Shown piece after piece: positions 1 to 11,339 of a DNA stretch of 64,000 nt. The notes below the pieces were generated by a model. That model was not told the origin of the DNA. It saw only the letters and a program-made list of their open reading frames with translations, and made no database searches. The translations under genes were made by a program, and so were the position numbers. How positions within the stretch are numbered: the first letter of the stretch is position 1; each line of letters starts with the position of its first letter. Source of the stretch: Amphiura filiformis (lineage: Eukaryota; Echinodermata; Ophiuroidea; Amphilepidida; Amphiuridae); assembly GCF_039555335.1 (NCBI RefSeq), contig NC_092641.1, positions 33,753,548-33,817,547 on the forward strand. The letters run 5' to 3'.

Positions 1-600
1 TGACCATTGGTGTTTGTTTTTTCTCCATGCTAAAAAACATGACTAATGTAACTCGTCTTCTAATGTAACTTGTCACTATCACCAATTTGCTAAATCAAAA
101 AATCTGAATAATCATCAAAAATCTGATGCTTGCAAGAGGATGGGTCACTGTGCAACTAAAGTGCACGGCCCAGTGAGTAGGAAATCTACATTTAAGCATG
201 AACTTCTTTTGACAAAACATTTGTTTTGAGAATTATGAGTTAAAACAATATTAATATTTCTAAAAACATATTTTTGTTTGTTTTTTGTTAGATAATTTTG
301 AAATATAAAACATAATCATTTCTTTAATAGAAACTATATACATCAAACTATACTTTACTCTTTAATAATAAGGCCAAAAAAAAGGTTGCGCGCGCATTTG
401 TAAAATCGCGCGATTTGACAAAAAAGAAATGCGGAAATTTTTTATTTAAAAAAAAGAAAGTTTTTTATTTTTTCTGGAAAAATTAAAGCTGAAAATCTGA
501 CTTTTTTTCTCAAAATACCACAAAACTAGAATTACACGGTTCGTAATTAAGGTGGCCCCACACAAAGGTGTGTAAACAACAAAGGTTTGTATGTACAAAT
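1..600. other. AT-rich non-coding stretch
   Basis: No open frame here has exon-like ends or recognisable protein content. The sequence is AT-rich, with T/A runs between about 420 and 480. I see no gene. Confidence 0.5.
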
Positions 601-861
601 AATATGCAATATTAATAAGTTCATTAATATTAATAAATATGCAAATAACATGACACAAAACTATCCAGCACATCAGGCCACCATGTACTACATGTATCAC
701 AAGAGTTACAAGACCAAGTTAGAAGATGATCCGTTGTTGCATTTAAGCTGCAGAGTGGATTGATGAGAATGTAGGCAAAATATGCAAATCAGCTCATCAA
801 TATTCATAAATATGCAAATAACATGACACAAAACTATACAGCTTATCAGGCCACCATATCC
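601..861 (+). repeat. Direct duplication of an ~85 bp AT-rich segment
   Basis: Two diverged copies lie in the same orientation at about 601-685 and 779-861. Both contain AAATATGCAAATAACATGAC and then an ACTATxCAGC...ATCAGGCCACCAT block. Together with the palindrome just downstream they may be parts of one decayed mobile element. Confidence 0.6.
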
Positions 862-880
862 AATCACCAAACCAAGTTTG

Positions 881-1040
881 ATAGAAAATTGGATGGATTG
901 AGTGTGATACCTGAATTTATCGGTCGAGCTAGAGTTTTCAAATATCATGCGAGACGAAGTCGAGCGTGATATTTGAAAACTCTAGCGAGACTGATAAATT
1001 CAGGTATCATGCAAAATTATCCATCCAATTTTATCATTAT
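881..1040. repeat. Long foldback palindrome (~70 bp arms)
   Basis: The left arm (about 881-945) and right arm (about 967-1040) are near-perfect reverse complements. They share AAAATTGGATGG, GATACCTGAATTTATC and AGAGTTTTCAAATATCA. The spacer is only about 20 bp and CpG-containing. The shape is that of a foldback MITE. No coding potential is seen. Confidence 0.75.
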
Positions 1041-1463
1041 TATATGTCTTCAGAATCTTTTTTTGGTCAGAAACATGATTTTTAGTAAAAAACATGATTT
1101 TTGGTCAAAAATGTGATTTTTGACCAAAAATCACATTTGGGGGCCAAAATGTTGGGGAAATAAATCGCATTTCGCATTTGTTTTCAAACCACTTGTGAGC
1201 TTTGAGACAAACCATTTTTCTTTTTTGGCCTTATGGTATTTAGTACCAAGATGTTTTTATTGTACATTAATTGGTATGTCTATTTATTTATTTTATATTT
1301 TTTCAAGTGATAACTTTTTGGCTGCTGTATAATTATATTATTATTGAAATGATTTTAGCAGATCGGACTATGGAAAGAGTAGGCCTGTTATCGATACAGT
1401 TTTTTGAAGTCGATACATCGGAAGCAAATTATGCAACATATCGATACAGTATCGATATTGTTA

Positions 1464-1543
1464 TGAGTCGTACTTGACTCAAGGCCAAAATCACCTTTTA
1501 CCCGAACTCACACAAATGCACAACACAAATACACTGTTTGATT
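1464..1543 (+). repeat. Dispersed repeat, copy 1 of 2
   Basis: About 80 bp starting GAGTCGTACTTGACTCAAGG and ending near ACACTGTTTGATT. It recurs in the same orientation at 23862-23930, where 11 bp in the middle are absent. This is probably the edge of an interspersed element whose other end I could not find. Confidence 0.65.
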
Positions 1544-1798
1544 AAGCTAACAAAATCTAAGTCTTTAATTGAAAACAAAGTATGACTGGTACATATAACA
1601 ACAATTGCATATAATAAAATCACACAATCACAGTTTTATTCTATCAGTACTTAACCAGCGGTTTTCTTGTTGGTGATCCTAGAGTTCTTGCAATGTTCTG
1701 GATGACTGATGTAATATATCTTTATTCACTTGTCCCGGAAAATCAGCGAAGTCCAGTGTACACTTGCGTTTATAAATATCCTTGCGTATGAAATCCTC

Positions 1799-1945
1799 AC
1801 ACGAAAATGATGCTGCTTTCTCCAATCACTTATCTTCTTGCGCTGCTTTCTCCAAAATATATCTCCTTGCACTGCTTTCTCCAAATATTCATCTCCTTGC
1901 GCTGCTTTCTCCAAAAATGGTGTTTCTTTCACCAATCACTCTTTC
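1799..1945 (+). repeat. Minisatellite, ~30 bp unit
   Basis: Four to five imperfect units built on CTGCTTTCTCCAAA and ATCTCCTTGCGCTG are in tandem. Both strands stay open across it for about 60 codons only because of the repetition. I do not read those frames as genes. Confidence 0.7.
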
Positions 1946-2143
1946 TCCAGGGAACAGGTTTCTTTAGCACAGCTCCGCTGTATTTGACAGATGTGTGGTT
2001 TTCATAAACCCAGCAAACTCCAGCAATTTGATAGAAGAACTTTAATCCTTTGATGAGGAAGAGCACATTTGTGTACTCGCAATCTCCTTCGTTGCTGTAT
2101 TAAAATAGCTCAATTATTGGCTATGTAAACTGGTTAAAATGTA

Positions 2144-2477
2144 CCATATTCATTCCAATAAGCGCCCATGCCCCAATAAGCGCCACCCAGGGTATTTTCA
2201 ATTTGCTAAAGGGTACCATCAATGTTGAAGTGACGGATAGACGTCGATACAGTAAAATAGCTGGAGGACTGGAAGTCCTGTGTAAACTTCCAATACATTT
2301 TCTACATCAGAAAAGCTACTAGAACAGCTACTAGAACGTCTCAAGACCCATTTACATGTATATACATAAATTTTTCTCTAATAAACGCCCCTAACAAAAA
2401 AATTAGGTAAACCAGGTAAAAAACAAGCGCCCACCCAAAATGACTTTGTTAAGCGCCCTGGGTGCTTATGAATACGG
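2144..2477. mobile_element. MITE with TA target duplication, Tc1/mariner-like
   Basis: The left end begins CCATATTCATTCCAATAAGC and the right end finishes GGGTGCTTATGAATACGG. These are imperfect reverse complements, each bordered by TA (2142-2143 and 2478-2479). The element is 334 bp and has no transposase frame. Assignment to Tc1/mariner rests only on the TA duplication. Confidence 0.6.
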
Positions 2478-2480
2478 TAC

Positions 2481-4600
2481 TTCGTTTTTGAAGCATGAAG
2501 ACCATCACAATCACACACATGTGGAGTTTCACAATCTGCCATGACATTATGTAAAGTCCAAACAAAAGCCTCCAGCTTTTATACCAGTACTCAGAGGATG
2601 TTTAAAGACATTCCCATAACCCAATGGGGTTTCTGACCTTGTATGTCTGGCTTTTGTACACATATGGTACAGTTGATCATGCCTTGCATTGGAATTGTGT
2701 GCAAATATCTGGGGTTTTCATCCTATTATTTAACATTCATAACATCGAGACTTAGGAATAAAATTAATGCAGTGGGACAATATGAATGTTTCCTGTAAGA
2801 AAATCAAATATCAGTCCTAAGTCTCAACTATTAGCTCGTTAAGCAGCAGTTTTAAAATGACCATTTTGTGTGTGTGGCAATGGGGACTTTGCCTTTAAAA
2901 TTAGGTTATATTGATCAAATTTCCCAATCATAGTGCATTGTAGGAATGCCTTTAAGCCTCCTCTGACCAGTACTCATGCAAAACCCATCATCTATTAATA
3001 AGCCATTACTTCCATCACATTTTCACAACAGATTGCTGCAATCTTGGGATTTCCCAAGATTAATTATACACATTAACCTTTCACATTACATCACTTCCTG
3101 GGGGGTTTCCACATGTCCATTTCACAATCTGTTATCAGGGATTCCCCTGATGGTGCAACTATATGCACTGAATATTGAGTAATATGGAAAATCCCCTATG
3201 ATATTAATAACTCTGATTCAGTTTGTTTTGATCACTTGATGAATGAAAGGGAATTCACCACAGAACATGACATAATACACAAACTCTTGCAAGTGCAAGG
3301 GGGTTTCCTATCTCATGAAATACTTTCAGCTTGTAAACAAAGTTAAATAATTAAATCAAATTACTCAGGGCACATCACAATATATTGACACATTTTCAAG
3401 ATGCAATTTATGTTTCTTCAATCAATGTTTATTATACAACAGAATATGCCCCCTATATAACAAAACAACATGTGTATAGTCTTTTTTTGGATCTTCTGGA
3501 GGGGTTTGAGATGACATGATGGCTCAACTTAGAATTTAGACTATGCCATAGTCCATTTTTGATAAATAAAAGCATGTTATTAATCATGATGAAAGCATTC
3601 AGTTGAACTCGAAATTATACTGATATTTATTACATCAAAATACTAGTATAAATTGTTATGAAAAAGTTTATATAATTATATTAGTGACAGTAAAGTAAAG
3701 TAAAGTGTACGTAGGCTTATATTATTGAATACAACATATCATAATGTCATAATTATATTGGCACTTCAATACTGAACAATTCTGCTTTTAGAATCTACCA
3801 GTATTAATCACGAAAGTCCGGAGTTAAAAATCGACTATGGACTTTCACTTTTAAGCAGAACTTTACCCGGGACTTCGTTCTCTAAAACACACTGTCACTC
3901 ATACTTGTTTATCATCAAATCTAACCACAAGACTAAGCGTGGTGGCACAATACGCGCTGGATGCGTACCTTCATCCACCAACTTTCGCGCCAGCACAAAA
4001 GTGCCGCATTCCATAGATAGTTGTGTACCATGTATAGTTAATGGTAATGGTATGTGTCGGGAGGATTTAAACAATAACGAGATCTGGGCGACCAATCACA
4101 AGCCAGATTCATTTAAAGATGCATTACATCATGACCAATTTTAGTTAGGCCAGAAATTGGCCTAACTCTCCATAGAGTCCCGTGTTAAAAATGCTAACCG
4201 CAATCCAAAGTCAGTAGTCCACTTGGGAAGCTAACAAACAGAGGGGGTACGGTGACTGAAAAGATCAGTTGTGAAAATCTATCAATTGTGCACAGATTAA
4301 TTAAATCAGAGTTTTAAGCTTAAATACAATATCCAGAGTATGCACAATGGTCAAGTGGACTACAGAGTAGTCTACTTAGAATTGAGAGACGGTAATTTGG
4401 GATAATCTATAAAGCATGTGTGCCATATTGTTTATCTATCGATATACTACCATTGAGTGTACCAACATGTCGAAAGTCTATGAATTTTCCGACTATCGAT
4501 ACTTTCGACAATCGATAAAGGGCCTAATAATTATACAGTATTAATATGGATATTCAGAGCCATGACTGAACAAGGGACCCCATACATGCGCCAGAAAGTA
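2481..4600. other. Non-coding stretch without recognised genes
   Basis: Open frames here are short and lack splice context. Two small hairpins are visible near 3042-3063 (AATCTTGGGA with its complement) and 3134-3153. A GAGACTTAGGA / TCCTAAGTCTC inverted pair sits at about 2747 and 2816. Frames open on both strands over 3895-4144 look fortuitous. The 3' end of the minus-strand gene at 5194-9939 may lie here, but no terminal exon could be chosen. Confidence 0.45.
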
Positions 4601-4610
4601 GGGGATCGTT

Positions 4611-4833
4611 CACAAGCCTTTGAAACGGGGGGATGCAAAAAGGGGGCCCTGAAATTTGTATAACTCTGAAGGGGGCCTTAATTTTATCTTGTAGAATGTG
4701 ATTTTACACATTTTCTCTGGGGTTGACGTACATATAATTTTTAAGGCCAAAAGGGGGCCCTGAAAAAAAAATTTAAATTTTTCTTTTTACAGCAGTCCTC
4801 AGGCCCCTCTAACAAGTGTTTGTGAACGGTCCC
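4611..4833. mobile_element. MITE, 223 bp, TA-flanked
   Basis: The ends GGGGATCGTTCACAAGCC and TTTGTGAACGGTCCC are reverse complements with few mismatches. TA lies directly outside both ends (4609-4610, 4834-4835). The interior repeats AAGGGGGCCCTGAAA-like words. No protein is encoded. Probably a Tc1/mariner-type non-autonomous element. Confidence 0.65.
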
Positions 4834-5193
4834 TAGGCACTCTCGCACAAGGTTTCCTACAAAGTATCAATTTTTATAACAATTTCCATGGCATATTTTT
4901 GAGTTCTACTTGATCATCAACATGATTAGATTAACTTACACCTGTACAAATTATTAAGATGAATCTTTGCTGTAAAATTGAAACTAAACTCAATCATGAA
5001 CTTGAATATTGTTCTAATATTGAGCCTAGAGGTGTCTTTGAAATGATTGTGATATATATGTCCTTGGTCTAATCATTTTGTCACTGTTGGGACACATAGT
5101 AAATGAATAAAAAAAGTTGATAATAAAAGTGCTATTTCATACATGTCACATACCATTAACTATTGATGCCAACATGGGTAATTAAATCCTTAC

Positions 5194-8100
5194 CATAAGC
5201 AGAGAAGAAGATCTCATCTTCTCTGCCATAAGGCTGCTGTTGTTGTGAATTAGGCTTTGGAGAGCCATCCAGTATCTCGGTAAGACCACCTGGGGAAAGT
5301 ACTGGTAATGTCTCAGAGACAATTTGACCTGTTAGGAAAAAGGAACAGGAAACATCTGCAGTCAGAGATGCCTCAATTTTGGATCCATTTCGTATTAGAA
5401 AGTACATGAGTTTGAAGTGAAAAAGAGACAAAAACATATGACATTCTACATATTTTGCCTACCTGCTCCACAAACTCATTTATTGGCATATCATCACCAT
5501 ACAATGATAATTATACATATTTTTTTTGGCCAAGTTAACTGCCCTTTACCAAGTTTATCTTCCCATATGTCATTGACCAACCGTCTTTAATTGTCAATTG
5601 TCATTCATTTTAATCATGTTCAAAAAATTGTGAGTATAAATATGTTTATTTGACCATTGCTTATGTGTTTATTTTTTCTCTATACAAGAAAACATGATCA
5701 TGCATTTGCTAATGTAAAGTTGATCTCACCATTTTTCTGTTGACTTTGAGCAGCTGTAGAAGGAGACTCTGGAGCCTGTGAAGGTGATGGTGATGAATAC
5801 ATTTTTAATAAATAACATGCATATGGAGACTCCACATTCAAGTAATCACATGGTGATTCAGGATGTTGTGGTTGTACATACGATGGCTGGTAAGGTTGAG
5901 ACTCACCATCCAGCGGCTCTACTGGTTGGATGTTTGGCTCAGTAATTGCAGACACAGGTGGTGATGGATGTACTTGCATATCAACTGGTGACATCGCAGA
6001 TTCTGATATCTGTGATGAATCTTCTCCTGTTTGTGGTAGGAATTGAATCAGAAAATTTAATATAAAAATGGATTTTCAATTATTTTGCGCATATAAGTTG
6101 TCAAAGTGCATTCTTTGCTATTGTGATAATATGTATCTTTTTGTCCAGTTCTACCCATATAGAGTCCAGTTCTACCAGGGGATAGAGGACCTAGGCTGTA
6201 GCTTTACAGTGCGTCCAAAAAAAACATGCAACAATTTGGCAGAGCTCAAGATTTAATTTATAATTATTTGCAAATATTTATATATTTGGAAAAGCTTTGA
6301 ATCTTATTCTGTCTGTTGAATATAAAATATTCTTTTAAATTATGAAAATTATTTGTGATAAGGCATGTTGGTAACCAATTGAAAATAACTTTAAAATTAC
6401 TGCAATTATTTGAAAAAGATATTCAGCAGGAGTAAAGTGATCCCTTTGGCCAAAAGCCTGGTAAAATCATTGCAGGTTCGCCAATACACTTGCCTTGAGC
6501 CCATGAACTTTTGTCGCCAAAGTCAGCAAGACTTCATCATCAATCTATAGCACTAGGCTCCCCTCAGAACCACTTAATGGTAATAGCATTACCTCTTTAT
6601 GCCATGTTATGCAAATTTGACTGCTTTGAGGTGCATGGTATGCCTCGGGGCATAGTCATGGGTTTGAGATCACCACAGGCCTATAATTTTAACCATGCAC
6701 CAAATAAAAAGCAGTCAATATTTGTTTTGTTTCCAAATCTTAAGATTCTTGTCATCTGCTTGGTTAAAAGCATCAATTTTGGGACGAGAAACTAATAGTT
6801 TCAATGTAAACAGCAGATTACAATATGCGATTTCAGCGTAATTATAGCATGTGAAAACATTAATGTGTGCGTATAAATATCATTTTATGCTAGGAAAAAA
6901 GAACACGCAGAACTATCTTACCAGGCATTTTTTGGTTTTGTCTTGTGGTTTCTATGGCAACTCTGGATGGATTCACACTGTCTCTCAAATTACCATTAAG
7001 TGGTTCTGAGGGGAGTGTTGAAATGGTGGCAGCAGCAGGTCTTCTTGTTGCTGTTGACAAGGGAACACCTGGGACTTCCACTGGCACTTCTGATCTTGGT
7101 CTTGGATAGACTGGTGGATGCTGTTGACAGTTGAGGGATTGCATGAATCGTCTTAGTAATGATATCTGGGCCCTGTGCAGATGAACAAAACTTTGGAGGT
7201 CTTCCTCTGCTATTGATTGGAGTGATATAACAGAGTTGTACCGTTGATCAAAAAGAGCTTGTAATGTGTCTCCTGTAATCCTGTACAAGTACCAGTTGGT
7301 CATTCTCTGGAATTCTTGCAATGTGTTACCTGACATAACAGAGAAAAATGTGTATTAACAACCTAATGCAAAACTTGCAAGGTATCAACACTATGGTGGC
7401 CCACACCAAGGAAGTACTAGACACTAGTCTAGTACTTCCATGCCCACACCAAACAAAAATAACTGAACCAACCTGCACACTAAGACAAACCCTTGTGTAG
7501 CACAATGACAAGAGAGATAAGAAGGACATTACATGTCGGGGCAAAACTGTAACCACCAGTGCAAAGAAGCCTATGATATTGGTGAAGCTGTCGAGCGCTC
7601 TTTGAAAACATGTTTTTATGAACATAGGAGGCCCAGTCATTGTTTGAAATATGCCTCAAAAAGTTACAGGCCAGCTGGGCCTGTAACTAAAAAGTTACCG
7701 GCCAGCCGGGCCTGCAACTATACACTGCTAGTCAGAAAAGTTACCGGCCAAGCCAAAAAGTTACAGGCCAATGGCCGGCTGACCGGCCCTATTTCGAACG
7801 CTGGGCCCAGTAGTACATCATCAGAGGTCTCAAACTACATTCACATCAAGTCTCCTGGACATTTCGTGAACTTGGACAAAGTTCACATACTCGACAGGGA
7901 GGACAGCAGGTGGTTCCAACATGGGAGTCAAAAAAGCAGTTCACATCAAAGTCAATCATCTCTCAACAAAGACAGGGGCCGGATCAAACTAACAGGATTC
8001 TACGAGTCTGTTATCAGGTCAAAGGTCAAAAAGATTGTGATCTGATACAGTCACTCAATCGCTGATGAAAGATGGAGTACCATCTGAAAAATCCGAGGTA

Positions 8101-9939
8101 GGAATTAATTCCTTGTGTTTGGATCAAGTTTAAATCAAAAACAGCTACTATGTGATTTGTCTTCAAAACAGAATCTACATCAGGCCAACAAATTCAAATC
8201 TGTAGATTGTATTCTGCAAATGGGGGTGTGCCCCCCCGCCTTATCTGATGACTTGTCAGACGAACCCATGACCCTTGGACAATCTCATAATGTGGAAAAA
8301 AAAAAAAAAGGTGTTAAGTTTTAAGAATATTGGATTAAGAAAAATAATACATACAAGCAGGAGCATTGAAATGTACTGGAGTTGAATTGATGCAATGACA
8401 CCTGTTGCTATCTGAAGACCTGGGGACTGTCTCAATAAGGATTACATCCTCCTCCTCCTCTGGTTCTTGCTTGATTTTGCTACCATCTGCGGAAGAAGAA
8501 TTAATCATTTGCAACATTGTAGGCAAAATTAGTTTCTTAACTGCTTTTGACAGAGATGCAATCAAATGAATGATCAATATCTTTTTAAGTTGTTGTAGTG
8601 CTTTTGGATGGGTGAGATACATGTAGTAGGGCCATATAAATTTAGGGTTTTTGTGACTGAGAGCAGAGGAAGAAAAAATGAGGGTGGATTTTGGTTCTTT
8701 GAGATAATTAAAATAAAATGAGCTCATATAGCTCTCCCTAAAGTGTGGGCTGACTCAAGGAGGGGGTAAATTTATAATACATGGGTAAGGCACCACCCCT
8801 TATTTGGTCTTATAGCACTATTGGTGTCCAGTTAGGTACCGATGACTCTTTTTTTCATACCCTGGTGATGTAATGAATTTTAAAAGGATAATAATTGACA
8901 CTTGCACCAAATAAAGATGTGGTACCTAAAATATGGGGATATTTCTTAAGAGATGTGAAATGCTGTTTTCAATTTGTGATCTTTTGGTGCCAAAATATAA
9001 AACTGGTGTTCAAACCCCCAACTGGGCTCACTAATAAACATCAGCTGGTAGACAACAGCATTTACTTCTTTTCTTAATCTGCATTCAAATAACATTGAAT
9101 AACAATGTAAAAGCAAAGAAAAGTACATGTTAAGAAGAGGTAAAATGATGAGACTTACCAAGTTGCCTTCTTGCATATCGCAACGCACAATCAGTGTCCA
9201 TATCAAAGATTTGTCTAAATGCTTTCTGACAAATATATCTCATTTCTCCACCATCACCTGCTGGAATGTTGTAATAATATGTTGAATTTCTCTGCTTTCC
9301 ATTAATTTTCCTTGCTTCACTATGAGAAATGTACCTACAAAGATATGTTTGTCCATTTTTTACACTAATGTTCTGCTGCTCATGATATTCTCGGAGAAGG
9401 GTTTCCCTTATGTTCAATTCAATGTTATGTATGCATCTCCTTTTACAACATTGTGATTTTGGTAGATGCGGTGAATCCTGTTCTTCGCCTTTTCTTTTCC
9501 ATGATTTCTTTTCCGATTTTGATGACTTGTGTTCTTTGCGTTCTTTTGAGTTCTGATCAAAGTCTGGCAATTTCTGTTCCTTCTTCCTCTTTCTTGATTT
9601 CTCTTCATCTGATTTGTCTAATTTCTGTTCTTTGCGCTTACGTTTTGTTGATTTGTCTTCAAATTCTGCCAACTTATTTTCTTTTGTTTTACTTTTTCTA
9701 GATTTCCGTTTGGATTCTTTTGATTTGTGTTTTCCTTTTTTACTCTTTCTTAATTTCTTTGGTTTAATTTCAGTTGCTTGCATTTCACCTTGATGCTGAC
9801 TGGTTCCTGGTATTTCATATTGATGTTGACTGGTTCCTGGTATTTCATCTTGATGTTGACTGGTTCCTGGTATTTCATCTTGATGTTCACTGGTTCCTGG
9901 TGTGCCTTCAGTTGGAGATGCATAATCAGAGTCTGCCAT
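5194..9939 (-). CDS. Multi-exon gene of unknown family; Lys-rich nuclear-type protein
   Basis: Five coding exons join in frame: 9159-9939, 8355-8486, 6922-7329, 5730-6026 and 5194-5328, giving at least 584 residues. The 3' end is not found. Each intron has GT/AG ends (donors GTAAGT, GTATGT, GTAAGA, GTGAGA, GTAAGG). ATG at 9939 follows a stretch with no better start. Residues 15-54 are four 10-residue repeats (GTSQHQDEIP type). About 58-150 are Lys/Ser/Glu-rich and nuclear-localisation-like. About 164-260 form a Cys-containing module (NGQTYLCRY, YICQKAFRQIF) that weakly recalls the 'VCKKxF' module of transposon-associated animal proteins. Exon 2 has IKQEPEEEED then VILIE, a SUMO-acceptor-type lysine (266) beside a SUMO-interacting-type stretch. 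Exon 3 is predicted helical, then Pro-rich. Exons 4 and 5 are Ser/Pro/Gln-rich. A nuclear regulator is inference; the family is not recognised. Confidence 0.7.
7410..7439. repeat. Perfect 13-bp-stem hairpin in intron
   Basis: GGAAGTACTAGAC, a 4-base ACTA loop, then the exact complement. It lies in the intron between exons 2 and 3 of the minus-strand gene. GCCCACACCAA words on both sides suggest a small foldback element rather than an RNA gene. Confidence 0.7.
7638..7803. mobile_element. hAT-type MITE (CAGCGTTCGAA family), 166 bp
   Basis: The right end is TATTTCGAACGCTG and the left end CATTGTTTGAAATA, which are complementary with mismatches. The 8-bp target duplication GGCCCAGT is intact on both sides (7630-7637, 7804-7811). 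The interior repeats AAAAAGTTACCGGCC-like words about five times. The termini match the elements at 13655-13871 and 59333-60173. It lies inside an intron of the minus-strand gene. Confidence 0.85.
7804..8060 (+). pseudogene. Penelope-like element, C-terminal GIY-YIG fragment
   Basis: The frame reads SPGHFVNLDKVHILDRED then SRWFQ, the usual C-terminal part of Penelope-like GIY-YIG endonucleases. A frameshift follows: the next expected block (GVKKAVHIKVN) continues in another frame from about 7922. The fragment has no reverse transcriptase part and is certainly dead. It abuts the hAT MITE to its left, sits in an intron and runs opposite to the host gene. Confidence 0.65.
9778..9897 (-). repeat. 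In-frame 30-bp coding repeat
   Basis: Four 30-bp units encode GTSxHQDEIP-type decapeptides near the N-terminus of the unknown minus-strand protein. Because the unit is a multiple of three, copy-number change would keep the frame. The first two units are almost identical in DNA, so turnover is recent. Confidence 0.8.
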
Positions 9940-9959
9940 CTTTCCCTATCCTAGCTGAT

Positions 9960-11330
9960 GAATAGAGATCAAATACAAAGTATTACCATTTGTGTACAAT
10001 GTGGGGGTGCATATATATACGTGTAAAATGGTGTAAAACAGGGACATCCCCAGTTTCTTTTTAAAGCTAATACATGTAGGGCTATACAACCCCTACACTG
10101 TAAATCCAGGTGTTTGTTTCAGGGTTGTTTGATTTAAATCACGCTGATTTAAATCATTGATTTAAATCACGATTTAAATCACTTAATTGATTTTTTTTAA
10201 ACTGATTTAAATCAACTTTTTCCATTTTTTACCATTTTTGATAAATGTAAGTTAATTTCGTACTTCAATTGACTGTTTTACTTCATTCTTTTAAAATACC
10301 TCTATGATGTCACTTCATCTATTGCTAAAAATTCATCTTCAAGGTGCAGAATTCAACAGGTTTGTTCCCCATGATTTTACCAAATTTTTTCTTTCAAGTT
10401 GGCATGTAAAAACATGTTTTGAATTTTTGTAAATACCTGGTAGGATTGTGCATTCGACTAGCATTCCACTGGTACTCTTTTGACTTTATCATGGGTATAG
10501 CAGTTCTTGGAATAAAAAAAAAAAAATTAAAAAATCGATTTAAATAAAAAAAATCCGATTTAAATTTTTAAAAATCTGATTTTTTTGCGCCCGGGGCAAG
10601 AAACAAATTTGGCACCCATACCCCCCAACCGACCGAGAATTTTCAATTATTGAAAGAATTGCGCACAGAGCCCGCGAAAGACAAATAAGGCCTACCACTA
10701 TTCATTTTGGTTACTAGAATTTGAATATCGTTCCTAAAATGTTCAATTGAATTTGTGCTGAAATGCGCACAAAAATTTTGACTTTCATCGCTTGGAGGGG
10801 CGCAGAACTGATGCTGAATTGGTCAATTTGGCACTCCCCTAAGGGTGGTGCCCGGGACACGTTGCCCCCCCTTCCCCCTTGTTACGCCACTGTTGCCCCC
10901 CTCAGCCTGTCACAAAATCGTTGCCCCCCCCCCCTTCACCTTTGTACATGCCAAATTTTTGGGAACTCAATCTGCAAACCTGATATGGTCTAAATAATAA
11001 GAGCGTAGCATGCAGGACATTTTGCATATTTTAACATTTCTGTATTGTTTTCCTGAGCCCTTTTAGAGCCTTACCTTGCATTTTATTATAGTTTTATCCA
11101 AAAAGTTCAATGGTTGAACATTAATTGGTATTCTCTTTTGTTTCTTCTTAGGAGCACAATCACTCTAAATGTGACATTTTAGACATTGTTTTGTACTGTA
11201 TCTTTTAAAAGCACTAATGATAAGTACATGAAAGTATACATTTTCAGAAAGGAAATAATGAAAGGAATCAAACTAACATGGCAGATTTCTGAAAAAGTAA
11301 GCAGTTTTTGGGAAAAGTGCTGAACTTGAT
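9960..11330. other. Repeat-rich spacer, no gene
   Basis: From about 10120 to 10570 is an AT-rich element that begins CAGGGTTGTTTGATTTAAAT and carries several GATTTAAATC palindromes at both ends. The CAGGG start suggests hAT, but I could not find its other end. Between 10600 and 10990 is C-rich sequence with one recognisable transposon end, TTACGCCACTG (to 10892). The rest shows nothing. Confidence 0.4.
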
Positions 11331-11339
11331 TTTGAATGC

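Noticed and set aside
3895-4144. Overlapping open frames on both strands
   Set aside because: No splice context that fits the neighbouring gene. The tested acceptor on the minus strand leads to a stop within six codons.
10580-10892. hAT element ending TTACGCCACTG
   Set aside because: Only the right end is visible; no left end with the TTGCCCCC duplication was found.
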